This document shows positions 1-8,088 of a DNA stretch of 64,000 bases, one piece after another. The notes under the pieces are model-generated. The model ran no database searches, had not been told where the DNA came from, and worked only from the letters and a program-made list of their open reading frames with translations. Within the stretch, counting starts at the first letter, position 1; every line of letters starts with the position of its first letter. A program made the position numbers and the translations under genes. This DNA is from DASVBE01 sp963770375 (GTDB taxonomy: Bacteria > Actinomycetota > Actinomycetes > Streptosporangiales > Streptosporangiaceae), in assembly GCA_963770375.1 (NCBI GenBank), contig CAVYPM010000021.1, positions 186,001 to 250,000 of the forward strand. Reading direction: 5' to 3'.

Positions 1-2
1 AC

Positions 3-506
3 CTATTCGGCTACGAGGAGGCCCTCGGCTACGCGGTCGGCGACGTGGTGCGGGACAAGGACGGCATCGGGGCCGCCCTGGCCGCGCTGGGCCTGGCCGC
101 CGCCGCCCGGGCCGCGGGCGGCTCGCTGCTGAGCGCGTACGACGCGCTGGAAACCGCGCACGGCGTCCACCTGACGCGGCAGGTCACGCTGCCCACCGCG
201 GAGCCAGGACCGGTGATGGCCGGGCTGCGCGCCCGGCCGCCCGCCGCCCTCGGCGGCCAGCCGGTCCTGGCCAGCGCTGACCTGTCCGCCGGGCCGGCCG
301 GACTGCCGCCCGCGGACCTGCTCCGGTACGAGCTCGACGGGGCCCGGGTGGTCATCCGCCCGAGCGGCACCGAGCCCAAGATCAAGGCCTACCTGGAGGT
401 CACCGAGCCGCCGGGCCGCCCGCTGGCGCAGGCCCGGGCGTCCGCCGCCGCGAGGATGATCCCGCTGATAGACGGCGTTCGCGCCCTGCTGGCCGAGCCG
501 CGCTGA
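3..506 (+). CDS. Phosphoglucomutase/phosphomannomutase, C-terminal part
   Basis: This is the 3' end of an alpha-D-phosphohexomutase, which interconverts hexose 1- and 6-phosphates through a phosphoserine intermediate. The gene runs in from the left edge, so the catalytic serine and metal site lie outside the window. Seen directly: the sugar-binding loop GYEEALGY at about nt 9–32 and the phosphate-binding loop RPSGTEPK near nt 358–381 in the last domain. The reading frame is open from nt 3, so the GTG at 45 is internal and not a start. Family assignment is firm. Whether it prefers mannose or glucose phosphate cannot be told from this part. Confidence 0.9.
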   Translation, partial: LFGYEEALGYAVGDVVRDKDGIGAALAALGLAAAARAAGGSLLSAYDALETAHGVHLTRQVTLPTAEPGPVMAGLRARPPAALGGQPVLASADLSAGPAGLPPADLLRYELDGARVVIRPSGTEPKIKAYLEVTEPPGRPLAQARASAAARMIPLIDGVRALLAEPR

Positions 507-522
507 GGCCGGCCAGGCGCGG

Positions 523-732
523 TCAGGCGCCGGTGGCCAGGATGACGTCGGAGGCCTTGATCACGGCGACCACCTCGCTGCCCTCGGCGAGGCCGAGTTC
601 CTGAACGGCTTCGACGGTGATCGAGGCGACCAGCCGGGTGCCGTTCGCATCCAGCGCCACGTTGGCGGTGGCCTCGCCGTGCGTGATCCCGGTGACCCGG
701 GCCCTGATCTGGTTGCGTGCGCTGAGCTTCAT
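523..732 (-). CDS. TOBE-domain molybdate-binding protein (Mop-like)
   Basis: A 69-residue protein that is a single TOBE/Mop domain; such proteins bind molybdate or tungstate as oligomers in the cytoplasm. It starts KLSARNQIRARV and contains the typical GEATANV and SEVVAVIKASDV segments. The ATG at 732 is chosen because a strong GGAAGGTGG ribosome site lies just upstream; the open frame continues to 846 but that stretch has no domain character. It is divergent from the XdhC-family gene, with 43 bp between the starts, so a shared promoter is likely. The pairing fits a role in molybdenum homeostasis or cofactor delivery, which is inference. Confidence 0.85.
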   Translation of the reverse strand: MKLSARNQIRARVTGITHGEATANVALDANGTRLVASITVEAVQELGLAEGSEVVAVIKASDVILATGA

Positions 733-775
733 GGCGGCCACCTTCCCACATCGGAGGGTGATTAAGCTCGGAGTC

Positions 776-1363
776 ATGACCAGCGCCGCTGAGAACAGCA
801 CTCTCACCAGCATCATCAGCGACAGCACCGCGGCCGAGGACCCCACCTGCGAGGTGGCGCACGGCCATGCGCCCGCGCCCGAGACGGGGCGGGCGCTGGT
901 CGCGGTGTTCTTCTCGCCGGTGGCCAGGTTCCTGCTGGCCTACGGCCAGGACGCCGGTTTCCGGCCGGTGCTCGCCGAGCCCGACCCGGAGCAGGCCGAG
1001 GCCGCCCGGCAGGCCGGCTTCGAGCCGCTGGCCGCGCTGCCCGCGGGCTCCGGCTGGGACGCCGACGTGGTCGTCACCGACCATCACCGGCCCGAGCTCG
1101 GCCTGGTCCTGCAGCAGGCGCTGGCCTCCGGGGCCCGCTGGGTCGGCGTGATGGGCAACCCCCGGCACCCGGCCCCGCACATCCCGGCGCTGGCCGGGCT
1201 TGGCGTCCCGGACCCGGAGATCGCCCGGGTGCACCGGCCGATCGGGCTGAACATCGGCTCACGGAACCCGGCCGAGATCGCCATCGCCACGCTGGCCGGG
1301 CTCATCGCCGACCGCAACGGCCGCCCGGGCGGCTTCAGCTTCCCGGTGCCCGCGGCCGGCTAG
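776..1363 (+). CDS. XdhC/CoxI-family protein
   Basis: A 195-residue protein matching the Rossmann-type C-terminal domain of XdhC/CoxI proteins, which help insert or sulfurate the molybdenum cofactor of xanthine dehydrogenase-like enzymes. Seen: a nucleotide-binding-like segment around ALVAVFFSPVARFLL, the central VVVTDHH strand, and the conserved end GLNIGSRNPAEIAIATLAG. The separate N-terminal XdhC_CoxI domain of full-length members is absent, so this is the short form. The ATG at 776 is chosen; an in-frame GTG at 758 is an alternative. No molybdoenzyme structural gene lies nearby. Confidence 0.8.
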   Translation: MTSAAENSTLTSIISDSTAAEDPTCEVAHGHAPAPETGRALVAVFFSPVARFLLAYGQDAGFRPVLAEPDPEQAEAARQAGFEPLAALPAGSGWDADVVVTDHHRPELGLVLQQALASGARWVGVMGNPRHPAPHIPALAGLGVPDPEIARVHRPIGLNIGSRNPAEIAIATLAGLIADRNGRPGGFSFPVPAAG

Positions 1364-1364
1364 G

Positions 1365-1955
1365 TCAGCTGGTGGACGGGGCCGGGGGAGGGCCGGTCCC
1401 GCTCAGCCGCCACGGCGGGGCCGGCCCTCCCCCCGCCCCGTCCGCCGTCCCTGGCCGGCCCAGCCTGCTGGACAAGCCCTGCCTCTCAGACAAGTACTGC
1501 CATTCCGCCGCGTACTCCGGGTGGGCGCCGATGAGCGTGGCCAGCCGCACCGGGTCGATGACCAGCACGCGGGCGCTGGTCTCCAGCCGGACCGTGACGC
1601 CCGCGGGCGGCAGCGGGCGGCCGTCCGCGCCGATCAGGCCGACGAAGTCGCCGCGGCCCAGGTCCCGGCAGCGGGTCCCGGCCCGCTCCACAGTGGCCTG
1701 GCCGTCCAGGATCACGAAGCAGCGGCGGGCCGCGGCCCGCTCGTCGGCCAGTTTGCTGCCAGCCGGCAGCCGTGCCTCGTCGCCGGCCAGCTCCAGCAGG
1801 CCGGGGCCGACCCCGTCCGCCCCGGCCGTACCCGCCAGCGCCGTCTCCTGGCCGCCCGGCGCGGCCAGCCCGCGCGGGCATGCGCCATGGGCGGCCGGGC
1901 CCGGAGCGGCCAGGCCGGCCCAGGCGGAGCCGCCGGACGGCAAGGTCATGGTCAT
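1365..1955 (-). CDS. Cyclic nucleotide-binding-like domain protein
   Basis: A protein of about 196 residues whose middle third resembles a Crp/cNMP-binding beta-barrel: the segments FVILDGQATVERAG, LGRGDFVGLIG and ARVLVIDPVRLATLI occur in the expected order. The phosphate-binding cassette (normally G-E followed by R-T/S-A) is replaced by GLIGADGRPLPPAG, so cyclic nucleotide binding is doubtful. There is no helix-turn-helix. Both ends are Pro/Ala/Gly-rich. The start at 1955 has GGAAG upstream. It is divergent from the DUF3052 gene with about 60 bp between. Function unknown; perhaps a stand-alone sensor or scaffold. Confidence 0.6.
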   Translation of the reverse strand: MTMTLPSGGSAWAGLAAPGPAAHGACPRGLAAPGGQETALAGTAGADGVGPGLLELAGDEARLPAGSKLADERAAARRCFVILDGQATVERAGTRCRDLGRGDFVGLIGADGRPLPPAGVTVRLETSARVLVIDPVRLATLIGAHPEYAAEWQYLSERQGLSSRLGRPGTADGAGGGPAPPWRLSGTGPPPAPSTS

Positions 1956-2016
1956 GATCTTCCGCACCGGTGTTACAAGCTGGTGACAAGATTGCGGCAA
2001 CGGACGAGGGAGCACG

Positions 2017-2497
2017 GTGGCTGCTGTAACACCGGCCCAGCCGGCGGGCTACTCAGGCACGCCGCTGCCGAAGAAGCTGGGCATCAAGCCCGGGGCGCGG
2101 GTTGGGCTGGCGGGCGCGCCGGACGGGTTCGGCGCGCTGCTCGAGCCGCTGCCGGACGGCGCCCGGGTCGAGGCGGCTGCCCCCGCGGCGGCCGCCGCGG
2201 GGGCCCGTGCTGCCCGGGCCCGTGCTGCCCGGGACTGGGCCGTTCGACGTGATCGTGTTCTTTACCGTGGAGCAGGCCGAACTGGCCGGCCGGCTGAGTG
2301 AGCTCCGGGCCCGGATGGCCCCGGCCGCCGGGCTGTGGATCGCCTGGCCCAAGCGGGCGTCCAGGGTCCCGACCGACATGACCGAGGACGTGATCCGGGA
2401 GATCGCGCTGCCGACCGGCCTGGTCGATAACAAGGTCTGCGCTATCGACCAGGTGTGGTCCGGCCTGCGGCTGGTTATCCGGCGCGAGCTCAGGTAG
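2017..2497 (+). pseudogene. DUF3052 family protein, frameshifted
   Basis: The N-terminal frame (from GTG 2017, ribosome site GAGGGAG) carries the family start GYSGTPLPKKLGIKPGARV. The second half lies in the next frame and carries FDVIVFFTVEQAEL, GLWIAWPKRAS, PTDMTEDVIREIALPTGLVD and the end GLRLVIRRELR. Both halves are typical of actinobacterial DUF3052 proteins of unknown function, so the gene is whole apart from one frame change. The change lies between about 2190 and 2230; one extra base in the five-G run at 2199–2203 would explain it. A perfect 15-nt tandem duplication follows at once. It may be a sequencing error or a real lesion. Confidence 0.75.
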
Positions 2498-3352
2498 CCG
2501 GGCCGCCCGGGGAGCCAGGCGCCGGCGGGTAGGGCGGGTCGCCGCCTGGGGAGCCAGGCTGCGGCGGGTAGGGCGGCGGCCGCTCGGGGAGCCAGGCTGC
2601 GGCGGGTAGGGCGGCTGGCCGCCTGGGGAGCCAGGCTGCTGCGGGTAGGGCGGGTCGCCGCCCGGCCACTGCGGCTGGGCCGGGGCGGTGCCGCTTTCGA
2701 CCCCGATCAGCCGGAAGTAGATCGTGGTGACGACCAGGGCCTGGAACGGGCTGATCAGTGCGCCGGCGACGACCGTGCTGATCGCGTTGGCCAGCTCAAT
2801 GGGCAGCGCGCTCAGGATCAGCCCCAGGATCAGCTGGACGGCGAACAGGATCAGGAACGTGATGATCAGGATCCCGAACACGTTCCAGCCGTTGCCCTTG
2901 ACCAGTTGCTGGCTCCGGCCGAACGAGGAGAACACCCGGGCCCGCTCGATCACGATGGCCGGCACGATCACCGCCCAGATCGTGATCAGGAACAGGCCGG
3001 GCACGATCAGCAGGAACAGGCCGATCACGATGGCCAGGCCGGCCAGGATCGACGCGCCCGCGACCGGCCAGAAGACCTGCCATGCGGCCGACACGGTCTC
3101 CCCGATGGACAGGTCGACCCGGCCGTCCCGCACGTCCTGGGCGGCTTTCACCAGTGCCGCCTGGACCAGGAAGGCCGCCACAAAGCCGATCAGCGCGCCG
3201 AGGATGGAGCCGACGACATGGTTACCGAGGTAGAGCAGTCCCTCCAGGACCGCGGCAACCAGGAAAATGCCCGCCGCTATGGTGATCAGGTGGGCGGCGT
3301 GCGCCCGGTACGTCCGCCAGGCTTCGCCCAGTACACCCGAAAGTGGATTCAT
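2490..3352 (-). CDS. Polytopic membrane protein with Pro-rich C-terminal repeats
   Basis: The first 230 or so residues form about six hydrophobic segments, with helix-breaking patterns such as LLIVPGLFLITIWAVIVPAIVIERA, typical of a family often named glycerophosphoryl-diester-phosphodiesterase membrane domain; the actual role is unknown. The tail is a Pro/Gly-rich repeat (PPYPxxPGSPGGx) encoded by 39-nt direct repeats. One repeat unit is 38 nt, which pushes the literal frame past the expected stop (to 2084). With that base restored the protein ends at the TGA at 2490–2492, in the repeat frame. The start ATG at 3352 opens MNPLSGVLGEAWRTYRAH. It is convergent with the DUF3052 gene, with an 8-nt overlap. 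Confidence 0.65.
2502..2656 (-). repeat. 39-bp tandem repeat, four units, one of 38 bp
   Basis: Units at 2502–2540, 2541–2578, 2579–2617 and 2618–2656 share the core ggggagccaggctgcggcgg. All are 39 nt except the second, which is 38. They encode a 13-residue Pro/Gly repeat at the end of the membrane protein. The missing base accounts exactly for the frame difference between the membrane part and the expected stop codon. Confidence 0.9.
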
Positions 3353-3502
3353 TGGCGGAGAATACCGCCTCCCGGCTGCGTGAATACAGATTCCGCGCAG
3401 CTTTGCCCGCAGTGTTTCGCATCCTGCATTGCGGCGGGCCGCATTGGCGTAGGACGCTGGTGAAAAGCGCCGCAGCGCCGCGGCGCGCCCGAGGTGACCG
3501 TG

Positions 3503-4096
3503 ATGACACCGCCCACGACGAAGTGGACGAGGCTGCGCCGCCGGCTGGCGGCCGACGGCAACCCGCTGCGCCGGCCCGCCGATAAGGCCGCGGCCTGGCT
3601 GCTGCCCGCCGCCGTGGTGGCCTTCCTGGTGCTGAGCCCGCTGGCGGTGGCGGCCGCGGACGCGCTGGCGCACGCCGGGATCTCCGCCGCCGGGCAGGCC
3701 CAGCGGTCCTGGCGGCAGGTCACGGCGACCACGCTGGCGCCCGCCGCCGGGCCGGTCCAGCCGGCCCAGGCCGCCGACTCGTGGACGACGTGGGTGCCCG
3801 CCCGCTGGCTGGTCGCGGGCCGGCCGCAGACCGGCGAGATCCCGGTGCCGGCCGGCACCTGGGCCGGCCGCACCGTGCCCGTCTGGCTGGACCCGTCCGG
3901 CCGGGTGCAGATCCCGCCGCCGTCCCCCGCCGCCGTCCGCGGCCGGGTGCTGGCCGCCGCCGGGATGGCGCTGGCCTCGCTGGCCCTGCTGCTGGGCACG
4001 GTCGCGGTGGCGGTCTGGGGCGCGCTCACCCGCCGCCGCCTGGCCAGCTGGGACACCGCCTGGCTGGCCGAGAGCCAATCCGGCCACCCCGGCTAG
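3503..4096 (+). CDS. Rv1733c-like membrane protein
   Basis: A 197-residue protein with one membrane segment near residues 32–55 and a second near 150–172, separated by an extracytoplasmic domain containing WVPARWLVAGRP and GRTVPVWLDPSGRV. This is the layout of the Mycobacterium tuberculosis Rv1733c family, whose function is not established. The ATG at 3503 is chosen because GAGG at 3491–3494 sits at a good distance; in-frame GTGs at 3494 and 3500 are alternatives. It ends just before the convergent methyltransferase gene. Confidence 0.75.
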   Translation: MTPPTTKWTRLRRRLAADGNPLRRPADKAAAWLLPAAVVAFLVLSPLAVAAADALAHAGISAAGQAQRSWRQVTATTLAPAAGPVQPAQAADSWTTWVPARWLVAGRPQTGEIPVPAGTWAGRTVPVWLDPSGRVQIPPPSPAAVRGRVLAAAGMALASLALLLGTVAVAVWGALTRRRLASWDTAWLAESQSGHPG

Positions 4097-4106
4097 CCCG
4101 TCGTGA

Positions 4107-4916
4107 TCACGGAACCTGGCCGGGTTCCTCCGGGCGGCGGCCGGTGAAGACGTGCGCGGGGCGCTCGCCGGGGTAGCCGGCCTCCGGTCCTGGGCCCTCG
4201 CCCGCCTCGAAGCCGGCCGCTTCGATCAGCCGCAGCCAGGCCGCCCGGCGGAACGCGCCGAGCCGGTGGGTCTCGGTGATCACCTGCCGGGCCCCGTCCG
4301 CACCGCGCAGCACGAACTTGTAGTCCACCTGGATCCAGTCGTCGGCCGGGTCGGGATCGGTGGCGTGCTCGGAGAAGCTGGCCTGGCGGCCGGCCGCGTC
4401 ACGGCCCCCGCCGCCGTGCCCGCGGCCGGGCCGGAACGTGTCGGCCAGGTGGTCGGGCACGAACACGGCCAGCCCGCCGGGCCGGCAGTGCGCGTACGCG
4501 GTGGCCATCAGCTGGGCCAGGTCGGCCTCCGTGGTCAGGTAGTCGACCGCGTCGTGGGCCAGCACCGCGTCGAACACCCGGCCGAGCCGGACCGTGCGCA
4601 TGTCGCCCTGCAGGTGCGGCAGGCCCGGGTTGAGCTCGCGGGACGCGGCCAGCATCGGCGCGGACCGGTCGACCAGAGTCAGGGCCAGTCCGGCCCGGGA
4701 CAGGTGCAGCGCGACGCACCCGCCGCCGCTGCCCAGGTCGAGCACCTCGGCTGGGCGGCCGGCGCCGGCCCCGCCGTCAGCCCCGGCCGACAGCAGCGCG
4801 GCCAGGTACTCCGCCTCCGCGGCGTACTCCCCCGGCGGCGAGATCAGCGGCCACCAGCCGGCCAGCTCGCCGTACAGCCGGTAGTCGTCGTCGGGGGCGG
4901 TGCTCACGACGACCAT
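4107..4916 (-). CDS. Class I SAM-dependent methyltransferase
   Basis: A cytosolic methyltransferase of about 269 residues. The SAM site is visible as VLDLGSGGGCVALHLS (motif I), the acidic strand end LTLVDRS (motif II) and FDAVLAHDAVDYL (motif IV). The C-terminal half has the beta-strand pattern WIQVDYKFVLRGADG followed by ETHRLGAF, as in small-molecule methyltransferases. The ATG at 4916 is preferred; the frame is open to 4952, but that would run into the start region of the divergent NUDIX gene. The substrate is unknown. Confidence 0.8.
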   Translation of the reverse strand: MVVVSTAPDDDYRLYGELAGWWPLISPPGEYAAEAEYLAALLSAGADGGAGAGRPAEVLDLGSGGGCVALHLSRAGLALTLVDRSAPMLAASRELNPGLPHLQGDMRTVRLGRVFDAVLAHDAVDYLTTEADLAQLMATAYAHCRPGGLAVFVPDHLADTFRPGRGHGGGGRDAAGRQASFSEHATDPDPADDWIQVDYKFVLRGADGARQVITETHRLGAFRRAAWLRLIEAAGFEAGEGPGPEAGYPGERPAHVFTGRRPEEPGQVP

Positions 4917-4939
4917 CCTGGCCGGCTTACGATCGGGCG

Positions 4940-6052
4940 GTGACTGACCCATCCTCCATTGACCCGCTCGGTGCCCTGCTAGCTGACTACCGGCCGCAGG
5001 ACCCGGCCGAGGCCCGCGACCTCACCCGGCTCCGCGAGCTCGCGGGCGGCGACGGCAGCCCCTGGCAGCGGACCCGGCCGCTGCACACCACCGCGTCCGC
5101 GCTTGTCGTGCACCCGCCCAGCGGCCGGGTGCTGCTCCGCTGGCACCAGCGCCAGCAGGCCTGGCTCCAGGTCGGCGGGCACGGCGACCCGGGCGAGACC
5201 GACCCGCTGGCGATCGCGCTCCGGGAGGCCACGGAGGAGACCGGGCTGAAGGATCTGGCCCCGTGGCCGGACGCGTACCTGCGGCACGCAGTCATCGTCG
5301 ACGTCCCGCCGGGCAAGGGCGAGCCCGCGCACCAGCACGGTGACCTGCGGTTCGTGCTGGCCACGGACCATCCGGACGAGGCCACCGCGGAGAGCAAGAA
5401 CGCGCCGCTGCGCTGGCTGAGCGTGGCCGGGGCGGAGGCCGAGGTCGGCCCGGACAACCTGCGCGAGACGCTGCGCCGGGTCGGCCCGCTGCTGGCCGCG
5501 GGCCCGTCCGCCGGGGCGGCGCCGGTCGCCCTGGACGGCATCGACGCGGCGGCCGGGGCGCTGCAGGCCACGGCCGAGGGGCTGACCGCGGAGCAGGCCC
5601 GCGCGCCGTCGCTGCTGCCCGGCTGGACCCGCGGCCACGTGCTGACCCACGTCGCGCGCAACGCCGACGCGCTGGCCAACCTGCTGCACACGGCCCGCAC
5701 CGGCGAGGCGCGGGCCGCCTACGCCAGCGCGGAGGCCAGGGTGGCCGCGATCGACGCGGGCGCCGCACGGAGCCCGGCCGAACTGGCCGCCGATCTGGCC
5801 AGCTCTGCGGCTTCCTGGCGGGCCGAAGCTGCAGCCCTGCCTGAAAGCTCACGGTTTACGCTGGTTGCGGTGCTGGCCGACGCGTTCCCAGCCGCCCAGG
5901 TCCTCACCCGGCGCCTGCACGAGATCGTGCTGCACCACACGGATCTGGGGACCGGCTTCGGCCCGGCCGACTGGCCCGCCGGGTACGCGGACCTGGACCT
6001 GCCGCCGCGCATGGCCGCGCAGCGGGCCGACCGGCTGGCCGGCCCGGGTTAG
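4940..6052 (+). CDS. NUDIX hydrolase fused to a mycothiol maleylpyruvate isomerase-like domain
   Basis: A 370-residue two-domain protein. Residues 45–165 are a NUDIX domain with a complete box, G-x5-E-x7-REATEETGL, starting at GHGDPGE; such enzymes cleave nucleoside diphosphates linked to another group. Residues 195–365 match the DinB-like MDMPI N-terminal domain (LLPGWTRGHVLTHVARNADAL, and RLHEIVLHHTDLG near the end) of mycothiol-dependent enzymes, with metal-binding histidines in both segments. The GTG start at 4940 is followed directly by TDPSSIDPLGALL. The combination in one chain is uncommon. It may link nucleotide-pool or NAD-type clean-up with mycothiol chemistry, but the substrate is unknown. 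Confidence 0.85.
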   Translation: MTDPSSIDPLGALLADYRPQDPAEARDLTRLRELAGGDGSPWQRTRPLHTTASALVVHPPSGRVLLRWHQRQQAWLQVGGHGDPGETDPLAIALREATEETGLKDLAPWPDAYLRHAVIVDVPPGKGEPAHQHGDLRFVLATDHPDEATAESKNAPLRWLSVAGAEAEVGPDNLRETLRRVGPLLAAGPSAGAAPVALDGIDAAAGALQATAEGLTAEQARAPSLLPGWTRGHVLTHVARNADALANLLHTARTGEARAAYASAEARVAAIDAGAARSPAELAADLASSAASWRAEAAALPESSRFTLVAVLADAFPAAQVLTRRLHEIVLHHTDLGTGFGPADWPAGYADLDLPPRMAAQRADRLAGPG

Positions 6053-6068
6053 CGCGGCGCGGGCTGAG

Positions 6069-6788
6069 TCAGGCCCGGGGGGTCATCACCCCGACGATGC
6101 GCAGGGCGGCCTCGGCGTAGCCCTCGCCGATCTCGTCGGCGGTCCGCCGGTTGCCGGGCCGGTACCAGCGGGCCACGTCCATGCACAGCGAGAGCACCGC
6201 GGTCGCGGCCGTGCCCGGGTCGGTGACCGAGAACTCGTTGCAGGCCAGGCCGTCGGCGATGATCCGCCGGACGATCTGGTCCACCTCGCGCTCCTTTCCG
6301 GTCACCTCGGCCAGGTGCTCTGGGGTCAGCGCGTCGAGGTGGTAGAGCACCACGCGGGCCGCCGCGCTGTGGTGGGCGTGCCATGCGGTGATCGCCTTGA
6401 CCACGGCGTACAGCCGGTCGGTGGCCCGCACCGCGGTGGCTTCGGCAGTGGCCATGACCTCCTGGGTCAGGCCGACCGCCGAGGTCGCGATCCGGTACAG
6501 CACCTCTTCCTTGGACCCGAAGTGCACGTACAGCGCGGCCGGGCTCATCCCGGCCCGGGCCGCGATGTCCCTGGTGCTGGTGCCGTGGAAGCCGCGCTCG
6601 GAGAAGGTCGCGATCGCGGCCAGGAACATCCGCCGGTAGCCCTCGGGGAACCGGTAGCGCTCGAGCAGGTGCGCCAGCAGCGCGTCATTGCCAGCGTCCA
6701 GCGCCACCTCAGTCGTCACTACCTGGGCGGGTCCGGTATCCACGCGGTGCCCCCGTTTCCCCTTGCTGGGCTCAATTCCGGCCGTCAT
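6069..6788 (-). CDS. TetR/AcrR family regulator
   Basis: A regulator of about 239 residues. The DNA-binding domain is clear: FLAAIATFSERGFHGTSTRDIA followed by the recognition helix AGMSPAALYVHFGSKEEVLY. The C-terminal ligand domain is helical and lacks recognisable ligand motifs. The ATG at 6788 is chosen; it leaves a 55-residue charged extension before the helix-turn-helix, which is long, so the true start may be further in. A perfect GAATC-g-GATTC palindrome just upstream (6835–6845) is a plausible autoregulatory operator. Such regulators of the KstR/FadR-like type often control lipid breakdown, but no target is visible here. Confidence 0.85.
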   Translation of the reverse strand: MTAGIEPSKGKRGHRVDTGPAQVVTTEVALDAGNDALLAHLLERYRFPEGYRRMFLAAIATFSERGFHGTSTRDIAARAGMSPAALYVHFGSKEEVLYRIATSAVGLTQEVMATAEATAVRATDRLYAVVKAITAWHAHHSAAARVVLYHLDALTPEHLAEVTGKEREVDQIVRRIIADGLACNEFSVTDPGTAATAVLSLCMDVARWYRPGNRRTADEIGEGYAEAALRIVGVMTPRA

Positions 6789-6834
6789 CTGCTCGTGCGC
6801 TTGCGACGATGGCGCCCAGCCCACCGCTTTTACC

Positions 6835-6845
6835 GAATCGGATTC
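6835..6845. promoter_or_regulatory. Candidate TetR operator palindrome
   Basis: Perfect 5+1+5 palindrome gaatcggattc, 47 bp upstream of the TetR start at 6788 and in the gap between it and the VOC gene. Position and symmetry suggest autoregulation; this is inference. Confidence 0.4.
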
Positions 6846-6942
6846 TGCTGACGATAAGGAGCGCTGCGCACTCTGGCCGATTATAGGCCGGAATCAGCGC
6901 CGGAATGGTCCGGCGGCGGCCCTTAACGCAGTGGTAAAGATT

Positions 6943-6971
6943 GGCCCGGGCCGCGGCGCGCGGCCCGGGCC
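6943..6971 (-). terminator. Strong GC hairpin after the VOC gene
   Basis: A 12-bp perfect inverted repeat (ggcccgggccgc at 6943–6954 and its complement at 6960–6971) with a 5-nt loop lies just past the VOC stop codon on the minus strand. In transcript sense it is followed by CAAUCUUUACC, a weak U-rich stretch. It is a likely intrinsic terminator between the VOC and TetR genes. Confidence 0.6.
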
Positions 6972-6979
6972 GCACCGGG

Positions 6980-7498
6980 TCAGGGCAGGATCTTGTGCCC
7001 GTTGAAGATGCCGAGCTCCTCGGCGTACAGCTCGAGGCCGACGCCGTTCGGGTCACGGAAGTACATGCTGTCGTGCACGCCGCGGTCCGGGCCGAGATAG
7101 TCCACACCGGCCTCGTCGAGCTTCTTCTTGGCCGCGTTGAACTGGTCCCAGGTGATGGAGATGGCCAGGTGCTGCACGGCGCCGATGGTCTCGGAGAACG
7201 CCGGGTGGTCGTGCCCGGGGAAGTCGAAGAAACCCAGCAGATTCCCGTTGCCGATGTCGAAGAAGAAGTGGCTCGAGCCCTTGTAGTCGCGGTTTTCCAC
7301 CAGTTCGACCAGCGGGAAGCCGAGGAAGCCCTGGTAGAACTTGATGGTCTCCTCGACGTCCTTGCAGATCAGCGCCAGGTGGTGCACCCCGCGGACGGTG
7401 GTCGGCGGGCGCGAGTCCATCGAAACGAGGTAGCGCTCGCGAAGCTCGTCCCGGTGGTCCCTGATCCTCTGAAGTTCGCTGCCCTCTGGCTGTGGCAC
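6980..7498 (-). CDS. VOC family (glyoxalase/dioxygenase-like) protein
   Basis: A 172-residue single-domain member of the vicinal oxygen chelate superfamily. The fold repeats are visible as VRGVHHLALICKDVEETIKFY and AVQHLAISITWDQFNAAKKKL, ending in YFRDPNGVGLELY. The metal ligands His, His and Glu are all in place (HHLAL, QHLAI, LELY). The GTG at 7498 is chosen because GGGAGGAAAC lies right upstream; the open frame to 7543 adds nothing conserved. Enzymes of this type include ring-cleaving dioxygenases, glyoxalases and thiol transferases; the reaction here cannot be told. Confidence 0.85.
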   Translation of the reverse strand: MPQPEGSELQRIRDHRDELRERYLVSMDSRPPTTVRGVHHLALICKDVEETIKFYQGFLGFPLVELVENRDYKGSSHFFFDIGNGNLLGFFDFPGHDHPAFSETIGAVQHLAISITWDQFNAAKKKLDEAGVDYLGPDRGVHDSMYFRDPNGVGLELYAEELGIFNGHKILP

Positions 7499-7539
7499 GT
7501 TTCCTCCCTGTTCCGGCCGACCGTCCGTCCCTCGGCCGG

Positions 7540-8088
7540 TCACCCGGCCGGGAAGCTCCCGTCCGCAGGCAGGCTAACCTGCTCGAGCCGTAGCCCGCGA
7601 TGCCGCCGGGCCCAGCCGCGCAGGCCCCGGCTCAGCTCGGCCAGTGCCGACGGCGGCACGGCGATCACCGGGCAGCACGCGTGCGCCAGGCAGTACCGGC
7701 TGACCCGGCAGGCGGCCAGCCGCCCCAGGGCACCCCGGCGCCCGGCCCCGATCACGATCACGTCGTCGGGCTTGTTGGCCACCGTGACGAGCACGGCGCC
7801 GGGATCACCACGGACCGCTAGCGGCTCGACCCGGAGGTCGGCGGGCACCTGGCCGAAGGCCAGTTCCAGTGAGTATTCGAGCCGCTGCCACGCGGCGTCC
7901 TTCCAGACCTGGCGCAGGTAGGCGGACGGCCCGCCACGATCGGCGAGATCCCCGCCGGGCGGGCTCCAGGCCAGCACCGGGATGAGTTCACAGCCGAGCG
8001 TCCGGGCCAGGTCCGCGGCGTACCTGACTGCCTGCAGGCTGCCTGGAGAGCCGTTGACGCCCGCGAATACGCGACGTACCCGAGCCAC
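7540..8088 (-). CDS. Universal stress protein (UspA) family, probably not ATP-binding
   Basis: A 182-residue single Usp domain. It begins ARVRRVFAGVNGSPGSLQAVRYAADLA, as in the family, and ends with the strand CCPVIAVPP. The nucleotide loop, normally G-x2-G-x9-G-S/T, reads GAGRRGALGRLAACRVS here, so the final G-S/T pair is lost and ATP binding is doubtful. The GTG at 8088 has a strong GGAGGAGG upstream and is preferred to the ATG at 8157. The gene lies 41 bp upstream of the VOC gene on the same strand and may be co-transcribed with it. Confidence 0.85.
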   Translation of the reverse strand: MARVRRVFAGVNGSPGSLQAVRYAADLARTLGCELIPVLAWSPPGGDLADRGGPSAYLRQVWKDAAWQRLEYSLELAFGQVPADLRVEPLAVRGDPGAVLVTVANKPDDVIVIGAGRRGALGRLAACRVSRYCLAHACCPVIAVPPSALAELSRGLRGWARRHRGLRLEQVSLPADGSFPAG

